Positions 7,165-14,294 of a stretch of 15,238 bases of DNA are shown here, one piece after another; position 1 is the stretch's first letter, and each line of letters starts with the position of its first letter. The notes beneath the pieces are model-generated. The model did not search any database, was not told where the DNA came from, and worked only from the letters and a program-made list of their open reading frames with translations. The stretch lies in NCBI GenBank assembly GCA_050115015.1, contig JASFRI010000056.1:1-15238 (forward strand), written 5' to 3'. Made by a program: the position numbers and the translations under genes. Source of the stretch: JASFRI01 sp050115015 (GTDB taxonomy: Bacteria; Acidobacteriota; Polarisedimenticolia; CBDVAL01).

Positions 7165-8503
7165 TCCGCCGCCGTCCCCTGGGGGCGGGTCGCTGGAGGA
7201 GGCCGTCCGGCTTCACCGGGAGGGGCGGCTCGAGGATGCGGAGATGGCCTACCGGGCGGTCCTGGAGGTCCGCCCGGATCATCCCGACGCCATCCACTTC
7301 CTCGGCGTCCTGCAACACCAGGCCGGCCGCAGCGAGGAGGCCGTGGAGCTCATCGCCCGGGCCGTGGAGCTGCGGCCGGACCATCCGGACATCTACAACA
7401 ACCTGGGGAACATCCTGCTGCAGCTCGGCAGGCATCCGGAGGCCGCCCAGGCCTATCGGTCCGCCCTGGCCCTGGCCCCGGGCATGGCGATGGCCCACCA
7501 GAACCTGGCGGCCGCGCTGCGCGCGCAGGGCAAGCTGGAGCTGGCCATCGCCTCCTACGACCGGGCCCTGGCCCTGGAGCCGGACCGCGCGGAGACCCAC
7601 AGCAACCGGGGCAACGCGCTGCGGCAGATGGGCCGGCTCGAGGAGGCGGCGGTGGCCTACGAGCGCGCCCTGACGCTGGATCCGGGGCACGTACGCTCCT
7701 ACACGAACCTGGGACAGGTGCTCTACCGCCTGGAGCGGGTGGAGCAGGCGTTCGAGGTGTTCCGGCGCTGGGCCGCGCGGGAGCCGGACAACCCCATTCC
7801 GCGGCACATGATGGCCGCCTGCTCCGGCGAGGACGTGCCCGGCCGGGCATCCGACGGTTACGTGGAGCAGGTGTTCGACCACTTCGCCGAGAGCTATGAC
7901 GAGAACCTGCGCGCCCTCGAGTACCGGGTCCCGGCGTGGATCGCCTCTGTCCTTCCCCGGCACGTGAAGACGGGAGAGGGCCTCGCGGTGCTCGACGCGG
8001 GCTGCGGGACGGGACTCTGCGCGGAGGTGCTGCGGCCTTACGCGGGGGAGCTGGAGGGGATCGACCTGTCCGCGGGGATGCTCGACCGGGCGCGCGGGCT
8101 GGACCGCTACGACCGGCTGGAGAAGGCGGAGCTCGTGGCGCACCTCTCGGGGGAGGATCGCCGCTGGGACCTGATCGTCTCCGCAGATACCCTCGTCTAC
8201 TTCGGGGACCTGGAGCCGGTGACGCGGGGGGCCCATCGCGCCCTCCGGCCTGGAGGGCTCCTCGTGTTCTCGGTCGAAGGGCTCGACGGGGCGGCGCCCG
8301 GCGGCTATCGCCTCAACGCCCACGGGCGCTACAGCCACCGGCGGGACTATCTGGAGCGGACGGTGGCGAACGCGGGCCTGGCCCTGGAGGCGCTGGATGC
8401 CGGCGTCCTGCGCAACGAGGGCGGGGTTCCGGTCACCGGCTGGCTGGTGGTGGCGAGACGACCGACAGGAAGCCCCGGTCCAGCAGGAAGCGCATCGTCC
8501 TGA
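7139..8503 (+). CDS. TPR-repeat protein fused to a class I SAM-dependent methyltransferase
   Basis: A 454-residue two-domain protein. Residues about 18-225 form six consecutive 34-residue TPR units (for example GRLEEAAVAYERALTLDPGH), a protein-binding scaffold. After a short linker (GYVEQVFDHFAESYDENL) comes a class I methyltransferase domain with motif I LDAGCGTG (DAGCGTG at 286-292), an acidic ribose contact in EGIDLSAGML, and a motif IV region DLIVSADTLVYFGDL. The layout matches the COG4976 type of TPR methyltransferase; the substrate is unknown. The GTG at 7139 overlaps clpV by 26 bases; AAGGA is only 2 bases upstream, so a slightly later start is possible, but no better one is visible. 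It occupies the place where H1-type clusters carry vgrG, so a role in the T6SS, such as methylating a component or effector, is inferred from position only. Its 3' end overlaps the convergent gene by 71 bases. Confidence 0.85.
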   Translation: MSSTTRSPDPPPSPGGGSLEEAVRLHREGRLEDAEMAYRAVLEVRPDHPDAIHFLGVLQHQAGRSEEAVELIARAVELRPDHPDIYNNLGNILLQLGRHPEAAQAYRSALALAPGMAMAHQNLAAALRAQGKLELAIASYDRALALEPDRAETHSNRGNALRQMGRLEEAAVAYERALTLDPGHVRSYTNLGQVLYRLERVEQAFEVFRRWAAREPDNPIPRHMMAACSGEDVPGRASDGYVEQVFDHFAESYDENLRALEYRVPAWIASVLPRHVKTGEGLAVLDAGCGTGLCAEVLRPYAGELEGIDLSAGMLDRARGLDRYDRLEKAELVAHLSGEDRRWDLIVSADTLVYFGDLEPVTRGAHRALRPGGLLVFSVEGLDGAAPGGYRLNAHGRYSHRRDYLERTVANAGLALEALDAGVLRNEGGVPVTGWLVVARRPTGSPGPAGSASS

Positions 8504-9947
8504 GGACCTCCCCACGCATCCGGGAGACGTCGGTCCCGGCCGGGACCCCGTCGAGCATCGCCGCGATGCGATCCCCGAGGCAGGAGGTGCCATCCAGCCC
8601 GGCGATGAACGTGGCCACGTCGCCGAGCACGGCCACCCGGTGGGGCAGCCCCCTCTCCAGCCGCAGCCGGGAGGAGACGGGCTTCCAGCCGTCGTCCCCG
8701 GGCTCGAAGCTCAGGTCCAGCCGCGCGTGCTCCGTCAGGCGTAGCCTCGCCGCCAGCAGGGCCTCCTCCCCCGGACACGCCTCCAGGAAATCCCGGGTCG
8801 CGAAACCCTGCAGCACGTGCTCGCCGAAGGGGCCGTGGGTGGAGCCCGGGGACTCGTCCAGGCGCACCCAGTTGGCGCCGGACCGCCGGCGCAGGACCAC
8901 CAGACCGGCGTGGATCGCCTCGATCCCGGCCTCCCGGAAGAACGCCATCCATCCACGGTAGCGGGCCGCCGCCTCCTCGCGGGACCCCGGCAGGGTCTCC
9001 TGCACCCGGCCGGCCGCGTACACCGGCGGTTGCTGTGTCGTGCCCTTCAGCGCCCACACGTCGCACCCCAGCCCCTCGAACCAGCCGGCGATGCGCCGGT
9101 CCCACGGGACACCCCCGATCTGCGGCCACTCGCAGATCATCTGGAAGAAACCCCCTTCCTCCAGGTGGGCCGGCGCCTGCCGGACGATCCGCCGGCACAG
9201 CTCGTCCAGTCCCAGGTCGTTGTCCCGGTAGAGGAACTCCGATGAGGGGGCGAGGACGAAGGGCGGGTTGCAGACGATCAGCTCGAAGGAACGCCCCTTG
9301 ACCGGATCGAAGAGGTCGCCGGTGCGCACCTCGATGTTCTCGCGTCCGTTGAGACGCCCGTTGAGGGCGAGGAACCCCGCGGCCCGGGGGTTCAGGTCGG
9401 CGGCCACCACCCGTTCGGCGTGCGATGCCGCGGCAAGGGCCTGGATGCCGGACCCGGCGCAGAGGTCGAGAGCGCTGCGGACCCGCCGACGCACCGTGAA
9501 GTGCAGCAGGTGCACGGCGGCGGGGTTCACGGTCAGGACATGGTCGTACGCATCGGGGGACAGCAGGCGGGCGTACGGGTCGGAGGCCAGGAGCAGGTCC
9601 TCGTGGGCGGCGAGGATGCAGGCGGGGCGCAGCGACTCCCCCTCGTCGCGCAGCATACCGGTCTCGAGGGCGATCTCCAGGAACCAGGACGGGAGGGCGG
9701 CCCGGGCGGCGGCCGCGGCGACGGGCTCCCCCAGGAAGAACCACCGCAGGAGGATGTCCCGCTCCGTTCCTCCCAGGTCCTCCAGGATCTGGTCCCGGAG
9801 TCCGAACTCCGGCAGCGGCGGCTTGGCGGTGCCGAAGGACTCCTGCAGACCTTCCGCGGTGTAGCCGGCATCGGTCAGCAGCGCGCGCCAGCGCGTGGCG
9901 TCCTCCGGCGAGGGAGGCCGGAACGCATCGGCGCGCCCCGGACTCAC
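8433..9947 (-). CDS. NPPF-type class I methyltransferase with N-terminal helical domain
   Basis: A 504-residue protein. Residues 1-150 form a mainly helical region (LLTDAGYTAEGLQESFG at about 23-39; ILLRWFFLGEPV at 65-76) resembling the DUF7059 domain that precedes methyltransferase domains in many actinobacterial proteins. The catalytic part has motif I LDLCAGSGIQAL (DLCAGSG 161-167), the acidic AADLN (D184) and the NPPF tetrapeptide (227-230) typical of enzymes that methylate planar amino groups in nucleic acids or glutamine side chains (HemK/PrmC, RsmC, N6-adenine types). A 200-residue C-terminal extension is not recognised. GTG at 9947 is chosen because it overlaps the TGA of the upstream sheath-like gene (GTGA), which implies coupled translation; the frame is open further upstream only as a shadow. 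The substrate is unknown. Confidence 0.85.
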   Translation of the reverse strand: MSPGRADAFRPPSPEDATRWRALLTDAGYTAEGLQESFGTAKPPLPEFGLRDQILEDLGGTERDILLRWFFLGEPVAAAAARAALPSWFLEIALETGMLRDEGESLRPACILAAHEDLLLASDPYARLLSPDAYDHVLTVNPAAVHLLHFTVRRRVRSALDLCAGSGIQALAAASHAERVVAADLNPRAAGFLALNGRLNGRENIEVRTGDLFDPVKGRSFELIVCNPPFVLAPSSEFLYRDNDLGLDELCRRIVRQAPAHLEEGGFFQMICEWPQIGGVPWDRRIAGWFEGLGCDVWALKGTTQQPPVYAAGRVQETLPGSREEAAARYRGWMAFFREAGIEAIHAGLVVLRRRSGANWVRLDESPGSTHGPFGEHVLQGFATRDFLEACPGEEALLAARLRLTEHARLDLSFEPGDDGWKPVSSRLRLERGLPHRVAVLGDVATFIAGLDGTSCLGDRIAAMLDGVPAGTDVSRMRGEVLRTMRFLLDRGFLSVVSPPPASR

Positions 9948-11425
9948 GCCCACGGGCCGGCCAGGCCGGCGGGGGGATCGGCCATCGACTGGAAGCGCAG
10001 CAGCCGCGCGGCGTTCCGGTCCCGGTAGCCCATCAGCGGCATGATGCCGCGCTCGAGGATGGCCCCCCCGGCCCGCTCGGCGAGGTAGGCCTCCGTGGGA
10101 GCCTGCATCCGGGTCTCGCCATCCTCGACGACGACGTAGGCGGGGAGATCCTCGAGCTCGAGGAAGTCCCCCGGCTCCATCTCCCAGCCCCGCTCCTGGA
10201 AGGCACGGGCAATCAGGGCCGCGCAGGCGAAGGCCGGGCCGCCCCACAGGAACTGTTCGTGCCGGGGCGCGCCGGGGATCTCCTCGAAGGCGAACGCGTC
10301 GATGGGGTCGGTCTTCGCACCGTAGGGCAGGCGCAGCAGGACCCGCGGCATCGCCAGCCCCGTCCAGCGGGCCGCGGGGCGGCTCCGGAACGCGCCCCAG
10401 GCCGCGGAGGGCGCGGGCCAGCGCGCGGGCTCGGCGAGAGGCGCGGAGCCCGGCAGCGCCGGAGACGCCCCCGCGAGTAGCGGTCCGCCTGCGTGGGACG
10501 CGATGGCGCCGAGGGCTCCCAGCAGCTCGAGATCCCCGGGCGCGTCGGCGAAGGCGAAGTCGGCGACCAGCGCCGACCATGGATCACCGCCGGCCTTCCC
10601 CCGCTCGAGGGCCCGGAAGAACCCGCAGGCGGCGAGGTCGCCGCCAGCGCCGCGGACGTCCGCGGCGAGCTCGTCCCTGGTGCAGTCCAGGACCAGGATC
10701 CGGAGATCCTCGCCGGTCTCGACGCCGGAGACCAGCCGGTCGAGGGAGCGCCAGGCGGACTCCAGCGCCTGGAAGGCCGGGTCATGCAGGAGGGCGCGCA
10801 CCCGGTCGCCGATCCCGGCGTCCACCGCCGCGACGAGCTGGGCCTGCTGCGGATCGGGGCCCGGCACGATGTGCGGCGCCACGATCCGGCGGATCAGCCC
10901 ATCCAGGTCCAGCCGGCCGGGTGCCGGCCGGGGCCCGGCGGGGCGCCGGCCCAGCAGCCGCTCCAGGGTCCCGGCATCGTCCTCGGGCGTGGGCTCGGTT
11001 CCCGGGCTTTCCGGCGGCGGCGCGGGGGACCCCTCGAGGAGGTCCCGGGCGGCGTCGGCGTAGGTGGCCGGATCCAGCAGCCGCGACCGCCGGCCGCGCA
11101 GGGCCTCGAACAGCTCGAGGCGGCCGAAGAGGGCGTCGGGATGGAAGTCCTCCAGGCTCCGGAACTCCACGGTCATGCCCGGCCCGGACGGCTCCACGGC
11201 GGGAAGGAAGAGCTGCGGCGAGAAGCGGAACAGGACGTCCTCGAGGTTGTCGACATCCACCGGCACGAGGGGCCTTCCGGCCAGATCGGTGCCGGGCTCC
11301 TGAAGTCCCCGGTTCTCCCGGCCGCTGAAGTCCCCCATCACGAGCAGGCGCATCGGCCCCCCGGCGGCCTTCCGGTAGGCGGTCTTGGGCTCGGTGGACA
11401 GCTCGAACTCCAGGCGTGCGGCCAT
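9944..11425 (-). CDS. Fused TssB-TssC-like sheath protein with truncated TssC part
   Basis: A 493-residue protein joining both T6SS sheath families in one chain. Residues about 24-125 are TssB/VipA-like (PMRLLVMGDFSGRE, RPLVPVDVDNLEDVLFRFSP, then an FRSLEDFHPDALF segment). A Pro/Glu-rich linker covers about 130-170. Residues about 172-493 are TssC/VipB-like: FQALESAWRSLDRLV (218-232), WSALVADFAF, WTGLAMPRVLLRLPYGAKTD (354-373), HEQFLWGGPAFACAALIARAF (389-409) and MPLMGYRDRNAARLLRFQS. The chain stops just after this segment, so the final 100 or more residues of ordinary TssC, including the ILAVSRFAHYLK-type helix and the C-terminal strands used in sheath assembly, are missing. The ATG at 11425 has GGGAGG 7 bases upstream. 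Its stop overlaps the methyltransferase start. A sheath-capping or regulatory role is inferred, not shown. The ordinary tssB and tssC are expected left of the window. Confidence 0.85.
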   Translation of the reverse strand: MAARLEFELSTEPKTAYRKAAGGPMRLLVMGDFSGRENRGLQEPGTDLAGRPLVPVDVDNLEDVLFRFSPQLFLPAVEPSGPGMTVEFRSLEDFHPDALFGRLELFEALRGRRSRLLDPATYADAARDLLEGSPAPPPESPGTEPTPEDDAGTLERLLGRRPAGPRPAPGRLDLDGLIRRIVAPHIVPGPDPQQAQLVAAVDAGIGDRVRALLHDPAFQALESAWRSLDRLVSGVETGEDLRILVLDCTRDELAADVRGAGGDLAACGFFRALERGKAGGDPWSALVADFAFADAPGDLELLGALGAIASHAGGPLLAGASPALPGSAPLAEPARWPAPSAAWGAFRSRPAARWTGLAMPRVLLRLPYGAKTDPIDAFAFEEIPGAPRHEQFLWGGPAFACAALIARAFQERGWEMEPGDFLELEDLPAYVVVEDGETRMQAPTEAYLAERAGGAILERGIMPLMGYRDRNAARLLRFQSMADPPAGLAGPWA

Positions 11426-11432
11426 TTGCGGA

Positions 11433-11438
11433 CCTCCC
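11433..11438 (-). promoter_or_regulatory. Strong ribosome binding site of the fused sheath gene
   Basis: On the minus strand this reads GGGAGG and lies 7 bases before the ATG at 11425, which fixes the start of the fused sheath protein. Confidence 0.65.
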
Positions 11439-11460
11439 GCGGATCTGCGGCGATGGAGCT

Positions 11461-11466
11461 ACTCTA
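11461..11466 (-). promoter_or_regulatory. Possible -10 element for the minus-strand operon
   Basis: On the minus strand the sequence reads TAGAGT, four of six matches to the sigma-70 -10 consensus, about 36 bases before the start codon at 11425. No convincing -35 element is seen at the usual distance, so this is a weak candidate, possibly dependent on an activator or another sigma factor. Confidence 0.25.
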
Positions 11467-11503
11467 GCACGGCCGCCGTCGATCCAGGGCTCGCCCGGGC
11501 CCG

Positions 11504-11523
11504 GTCCGGTGGGCCCTCCGGAC
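11504..11523. repeat. Inverted repeat, possible operator
   Basis: GTCCGG (11504-11509) and CCGGAC (11518-11523) form perfect 6-base arms around an 8-base centre that is itself GGGCCC-like. It lies 25 bases upstream of the -35 element of the rightward promoter, between the two divergent genes, a natural place for a regulator. Such repeats also arise by chance in DNA of this composition. Confidence 0.3.
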
Positions 11524-11548
11524 GCCCGCGGGCCCGCCTCCCCGCCGG

Positions 11549-11578
11549 TTGACCGTCGGCGCGGGGGCGACCTAGAAT
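11549..11578 (+). promoter_or_regulatory. Sigma-70-type promoter of the DUF6484 cassette
   Basis: TTGACC (11549-11554) and TAGAAT (11573-11578) are separated by 18 bases, each matching the consensus in five of six positions. Transcription would start near 11585, leaving a leader of about 90 bases before the ATG at 11674. It stands out against the GC-rich background and is the best promoter visible in the window. It suggests the right-hand cassette is transcribed independently of the tss operon. Confidence 0.65.
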
Positions 11579-11673
11579 GGCGCCGCCTGGTCCAGACAAA
11601 CCGTGCTCACCGTCATGCGTGAACGGCGTCTCTCCTGCGGCCGCCGGCCACCCGGCCCGCGGAGGAGGAACCG

Positions 11674-12147
11674 ATGCGAAAGAAGGCAGAACTCCCGAGG
11701 TCCGCGCCGACGGTCGGCACCGTGGCCCGGGTCGGGACCCTCGCCCCCGAGGGGGGCCGGGTGCGGGTGCGCGTCGACGGGGGGGCGCCCCTGCCCGTGC
11801 GGCTGGTGGCGGGGCTGGACCGGGCGCGCCTGTCGCGCCCCGACCACGAGGGACGGGAAGTGCTGCTCCTCTTCGAGGAGGGGCATCCGGACCGTCCGGT
11901 GGTGCTCGCGCTGATGGAGCCGCCGGGCTCGCCGGAGACCGCACGGGTGCTCGAGCCGGTGCCACGGGATGCTCTCGTGGACGGGGAGCGGGTCGTCATC
12001 GAGGCGGACCGGGAGATCCTGCTGCGCTGCGGCAAGGGGCAGATCCACATCCGCGCCGACGGGACGGTGGTGGTGCGCGGGACCCGGCTGCTGTCCCGCT
12101 CCAGCGGCGTCAACAAGATCAAGGGCGGCGCCGTGCAGATCAACTAG
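11674..12147 (+). CDS. DUF6484-domain T6SS-associated protein
   Basis: A 157-residue protein. Residues about 14-82 form a small beta domain (GTVARVGTLAPEGGRVRVRV, then EVLLLFEEGHPDRPVVLALM) that resembles the DUF6484 domain often found in T6SS and VgrG/PAAR-linked loci. Residues about 100-157 (GERVVIEADREILLRCG, IHIRADGTVVVRG, SGVNKIKGGAVQIN) are short repeating strands like the VgrG/gp5 beta-prism tail. No catalytic motif is seen, and no signal peptide or membrane segment. The ATG at 11674 follows a strong GGAGGAGGAA site. It is the first gene of the right-hand cassette. A structural or adaptor role at the spike, or in effector loading, is inferred from the beta-prism-like tail and the neighbours; the molecular function of the family is not established to my knowledge. 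Confidence 0.82.
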   Translation: MRKKAELPRSAPTVGTVARVGTLAPEGGRVRVRVDGGAPLPVRLVAGLDRARLSRPDHEGREVLLLFEEGHPDRPVVLALMEPPGSPETARVLEPVPRDALVDGERVVIEADREILLRCGKGQIHIRADGTVVVRGTRLLSRSSGVNKIKGGAVQIN

Positions 12148-12185
12148 CGGGGGCGTCCGCCCAGGGGAGGTTCCGAGGTCGGGTC

Positions 12186-13205
12186 ATGCTGGAGGTCTCC
12201 AACAGGACACCCTTTCCCGCGGCGTGCGTTCCCTTCACCGACGCGGAGGGACGTGACCATCTGGTGGTGGTCGTGAAGGCGACCTATCAGGTCGAGCCGC
12301 GCACCGGAGCCGCCACGCCGGCGGAGGAGCAGGTGCCGGTCCTCCACGCCGACGAGTATCACGGGGAGCCCGGCGAGTCCAGCATCCGCGCCGAGGCGGA
12401 CACCTGCCCGCCGAAGCCGGGTTGCGACGTGATCCTGGCCGGGCACGCCTACCCACGGCGCCCCAAGGACCCGTACGTGGACGTCGGCCTGACGCTGGGA
12501 ACCCTGCGCAAGACCGTCCGGGTGTTCGGGGACCGTGCCTGGCGCAAGAGCCTCGGCGGCTGGCAGCCGAGCCCGCCGGAGCCCTTCGAGCGCATCCCCC
12601 TGATCTGGGAGCGCGCCTTCGGAGGCGCCGACACCACCAGCCCGAAGCCGGAGGAGCACGCGTGGGAGCCCCGGAACCCCGTGGGGACCGGGCTGATCGC
12701 CACCGGTTCCGCCGAGCGGATGGAAGGGCTGGCCCTGCCGAACCTGGAGGACCCCGCGAACGCCGTCAAGCGCTGGAAGGACCGCCCCGATCCCATGGGG
12801 TTCGGCATCGTCGGCCGCGGCTGGCAGCCTCGCCGCGATCGGGCGGGCACCTACGACGAGACGTGGCAGGAGGAGCGTTCGCCGCTGCTGCCCGCCGACT
12901 TCGACCCCCGTTACTTCAACGCCGCACCGGCCGGTCTGGTGGCCGACGGGCCGCTGTCGGGAGACGAGACGCTCAGGATCGCCGGAGCCCATCCCTCGGG
13001 GGAGATGCTGGCCCGCCTCCCGCGCCAGACGCTGACGGTCACGGCCTGGGTCAAGGGAGAACTGCGTCGCGCGCAGCCCGCCCTGGACACGGTGCGGATC
13101 GAGCCGGACGAGGAGCGCATCCTCCTGACCTGGCGGGCCTCGATCCCCTGCCCCCGGGAGTTCCTGCACGTGCGGGGCGTATTCATCAAGGAGGCCGCCG
13201 CGTGA
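12186..13205 (+). CDS. DUF2169-domain T6SS effector chaperone/adaptor
   Basis: A 339-residue DUF2169 protein. Family features are the opening VSNRTPFPAACVPFTDAEGR (4-23), VVVVKATYQV, the KPGCDVILAGHAYPR segment, RVFGDRAWRKSLGGW, the IPLIWERAFGGAD motif, NPVGTG, and the late FNAAPAGLVADGPLSGDE and LTVTAWVKGELRR segments. In Agrobacterium a DUF2169 protein (Atu3641) is linked to the DNase effector Tde2, and the family is regarded as adaptors that load cargo onto VgrG or PAAR proteins. Here it precedes a thiolase-like protein and a PAAR-like DUF4150 protein, the usual company. The ATG at 12186 follows GAGG 7 bases upstream and a stronger AGGGGAGG farther off. Its stop overlaps the GTG of the next gene (GTGA), indicating coupled translation. 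Confidence 0.92.
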   Translation: MLEVSNRTPFPAACVPFTDAEGRDHLVVVVKATYQVEPRTGAATPAEEQVPVLHADEYHGEPGESSIRAEADTCPPKPGCDVILAGHAYPRRPKDPYVDVGLTLGTLRKTVRVFGDRAWRKSLGGWQPSPPEPFERIPLIWERAFGGADTTSPKPEEHAWEPRNPVGTGLIATGSAERMEGLALPNLEDPANAVKRWKDRPDPMGFGIVGRGWQPRRDRAGTYDETWQEERSPLLPADFDPRYFNAAPAGLVADGPLSGDETLRIAGAHPSGEMLARLPRQTLTVTAWVKGELRRAQPALDTVRIEPDEERILLTWRASIPCPREFLHVRGVFIKEAAA

Positions 13206-14275
13206 GCGACCTTGCCGTCACCGGCCTGGGATGCCACTCCGCCGTCGGCCTCGGCGTGGCGCAGACCTGCGCCGCGATCCGCGCCGGCATCATGCGCCTG
13301 CAGTCGTACCCCGACTACGTCCCGCAGGCTCCCGACCTGGCGGAGGGGCCGCCGGAGCCCACCGCCCACGCCCCCGCCCCGGGGCTCCCGTCGGGCGCCG
13401 GCCTGGAGCGCCGGCTGGGGGCGCTGGCGGCCCGGGCCCTGCGGGACCTCCTGCGAGACTGCACCCTCGGCCGCCAGGACTTCCGCCGCATGCACCTGCT
13501 GCTGGCGCTTCCGGAGAAGGGCCGGGAGGGGATCGAGGATCTGGACGCCGGCAAGCTGCTGCAGGGGGTCCGGAGGTCGTCCTCGCTGGAGTTCGAGGCG
13601 GGGGAGGGCGCCTTCCACGACGGCCACTGCGCCGCGCTGCTCGCCCTCGACGAGGCCCGGCGGATCGTGACGGCGGACGGGGCGGCGCGCTGCCTGATCC
13701 TGGCGGTGGACTCCAACGTCCTCGACGGGAACCTGGACTGGCTCGACCGGTCCTGGCGCCTCAAGAGCCAGCGGAACGTCGACGGATTCGTGCCCGGGGA
13801 GGCGGGGGTGGCGATCCTGGTCGAGGGCGCCGCCACGGCGGCGCGGCGCCGGGCGCCGATCCTCGCACGGATCGCGGGGATCGGAGGCGGCGAGGAGCCG
13901 AGCCCGTCGTCCTCGGACGCGCAGTCGACGGGGGCCGGCCTCACCGCGGCGATCCGGGCGGCCTGCCCCGAGATGTCCGGCCGGCCGGTCCGGTGGGTCG
14001 TCTGCGACATGAACGGGGAGAGTTACCGGGGCCGGGAGTGGGGGGTCGTGCTGACCCGCCTGGGCCCGGGCTTCGACTCGCCGGCGGTCTGGCACCCGGC
14101 CACGAGCGTCGGGGACGTCGGCGCCGCATCCGGCGCGCTGCAGCTGGCGATGGTCTGCCGGGCCTTCGCCCGGGGATACGCACCGGCGGCGGAGGCGCTG
14201 GTCTGGTGCGCCTCCGACTCGAGCCGCAGGTCCGCGGGGTGCATCCGCTCCGCCGCGGGGGAGCGGACGAACTGA
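13202..14275 (+). CDS. Beta-ketoacyl-synthase-like (thiolase fold) protein, probably inactive
   Basis: A 357-residue protein with the outline of a ketoacyl-ACP synthase: VTGLGCHSAVGLG (6-18), HCAALLALDEA (142-152) where the catalytic cysteine would lie (C143), DGFVPGEAGVAILVE (194-208), and SVGDVGAASGALQLA (302-316) near the end. True enzymes use Cys-His-His. Here the EAHGTGT-type site appears as CDMNGES (N271 in place of His) and the GHxxGAAG site as GDVGAASG (D305 in place of His). It is also shorter than typical synthases (about 410). Fatty-acid or polyketide chemistry is therefore unlikely. Similar thiolase-like proteins recur beside DUF2169 and PAAR-like genes in T6SS loci with unknown function. 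The GTG start overlaps the DUF2169 stop. It ends 19 bases before the DUF4150 gene. Confidence 0.85.
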   Translation: MSDLAVTGLGCHSAVGLGVAQTCAAIRAGIMRLQSYPDYVPQAPDLAEGPPEPTAHAPAPGLPSGAGLERRLGALAARALRDLLRDCTLGRQDFRRMHLLLALPEKGREGIEDLDAGKLLQGVRRSSSLEFEAGEGAFHDGHCAALLALDEARRIVTADGAARCLILAVDSNVLDGNLDWLDRSWRLKSQRNVDGFVPGEAGVAILVEGAATAARRRAPILARIAGIGGGEEPSPSSSDAQSTGAGLTAAIRAACPEMSGRPVRWVVCDMNGESYRGREWGVVLTRLGPGFDSPAVWHPATSVGDVGAASGALQLAMVCRAFARGYAPAAEALVWCASDSSRRSAGCIRSAAGERTN

Positions 14276-14294
14276 GAGGGGGAGGAGAGATCCG

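Larger units (their letters stand above)
11426..11673. other. Divergent intergenic region
   Basis: This 248-base region separates the minus-strand sheath/methyltransferase operon from the plus-strand DUF6484 cassette. It is the only substantial non-coding stretch in the window. It contains a ribosome binding site and possible -10 for the left gene, an inverted repeat at 11504-11523, and a well-formed promoter and ribosome binding site for the right gene. A short frame overlapping it shows no family resemblance and is not called as a gene. Confidence 0.7.

Noticed and set aside
8497..8507. GTCCTGAGGAC palindrome at the convergent junction as a bidirectional terminator
   Set aside because: The arms are five bases with a single central base, which cannot form a stable loop, there is no T-run, and it lies within coding sequence.
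7124..8593. Minus-strand frame of 489 codons opposite the TPR methyltransferase
   Set aside because: It shows no family features; the plus strand carries six regular TPR units and motif I.
8347..9744. Another 465-codon minus-strand frame overlapping the NPPF methyltransferase
   Set aside because: It is an out-of-frame shadow with low-complexity Arg/Gly/Pro content and none of the methyltransferase motifs.
9948..10580. Possible N-terminal extension of the NPPF methyltransferase
   Set aside because: The frame is open, but the residues are Arg/Ala/Gly-rich out-of-frame translation of the sheath-like gene. The GTG at 9947 overlapping the upstream stop is the natural start.
12422..13201. Upstream extension of the ketoacyl-synthase-like gene
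   Set aside because: It lies wholly inside the DUF2169 gene in a different frame, and the conserved N-terminus VTGLGCHSAVG begins only after the GTG at 13202.
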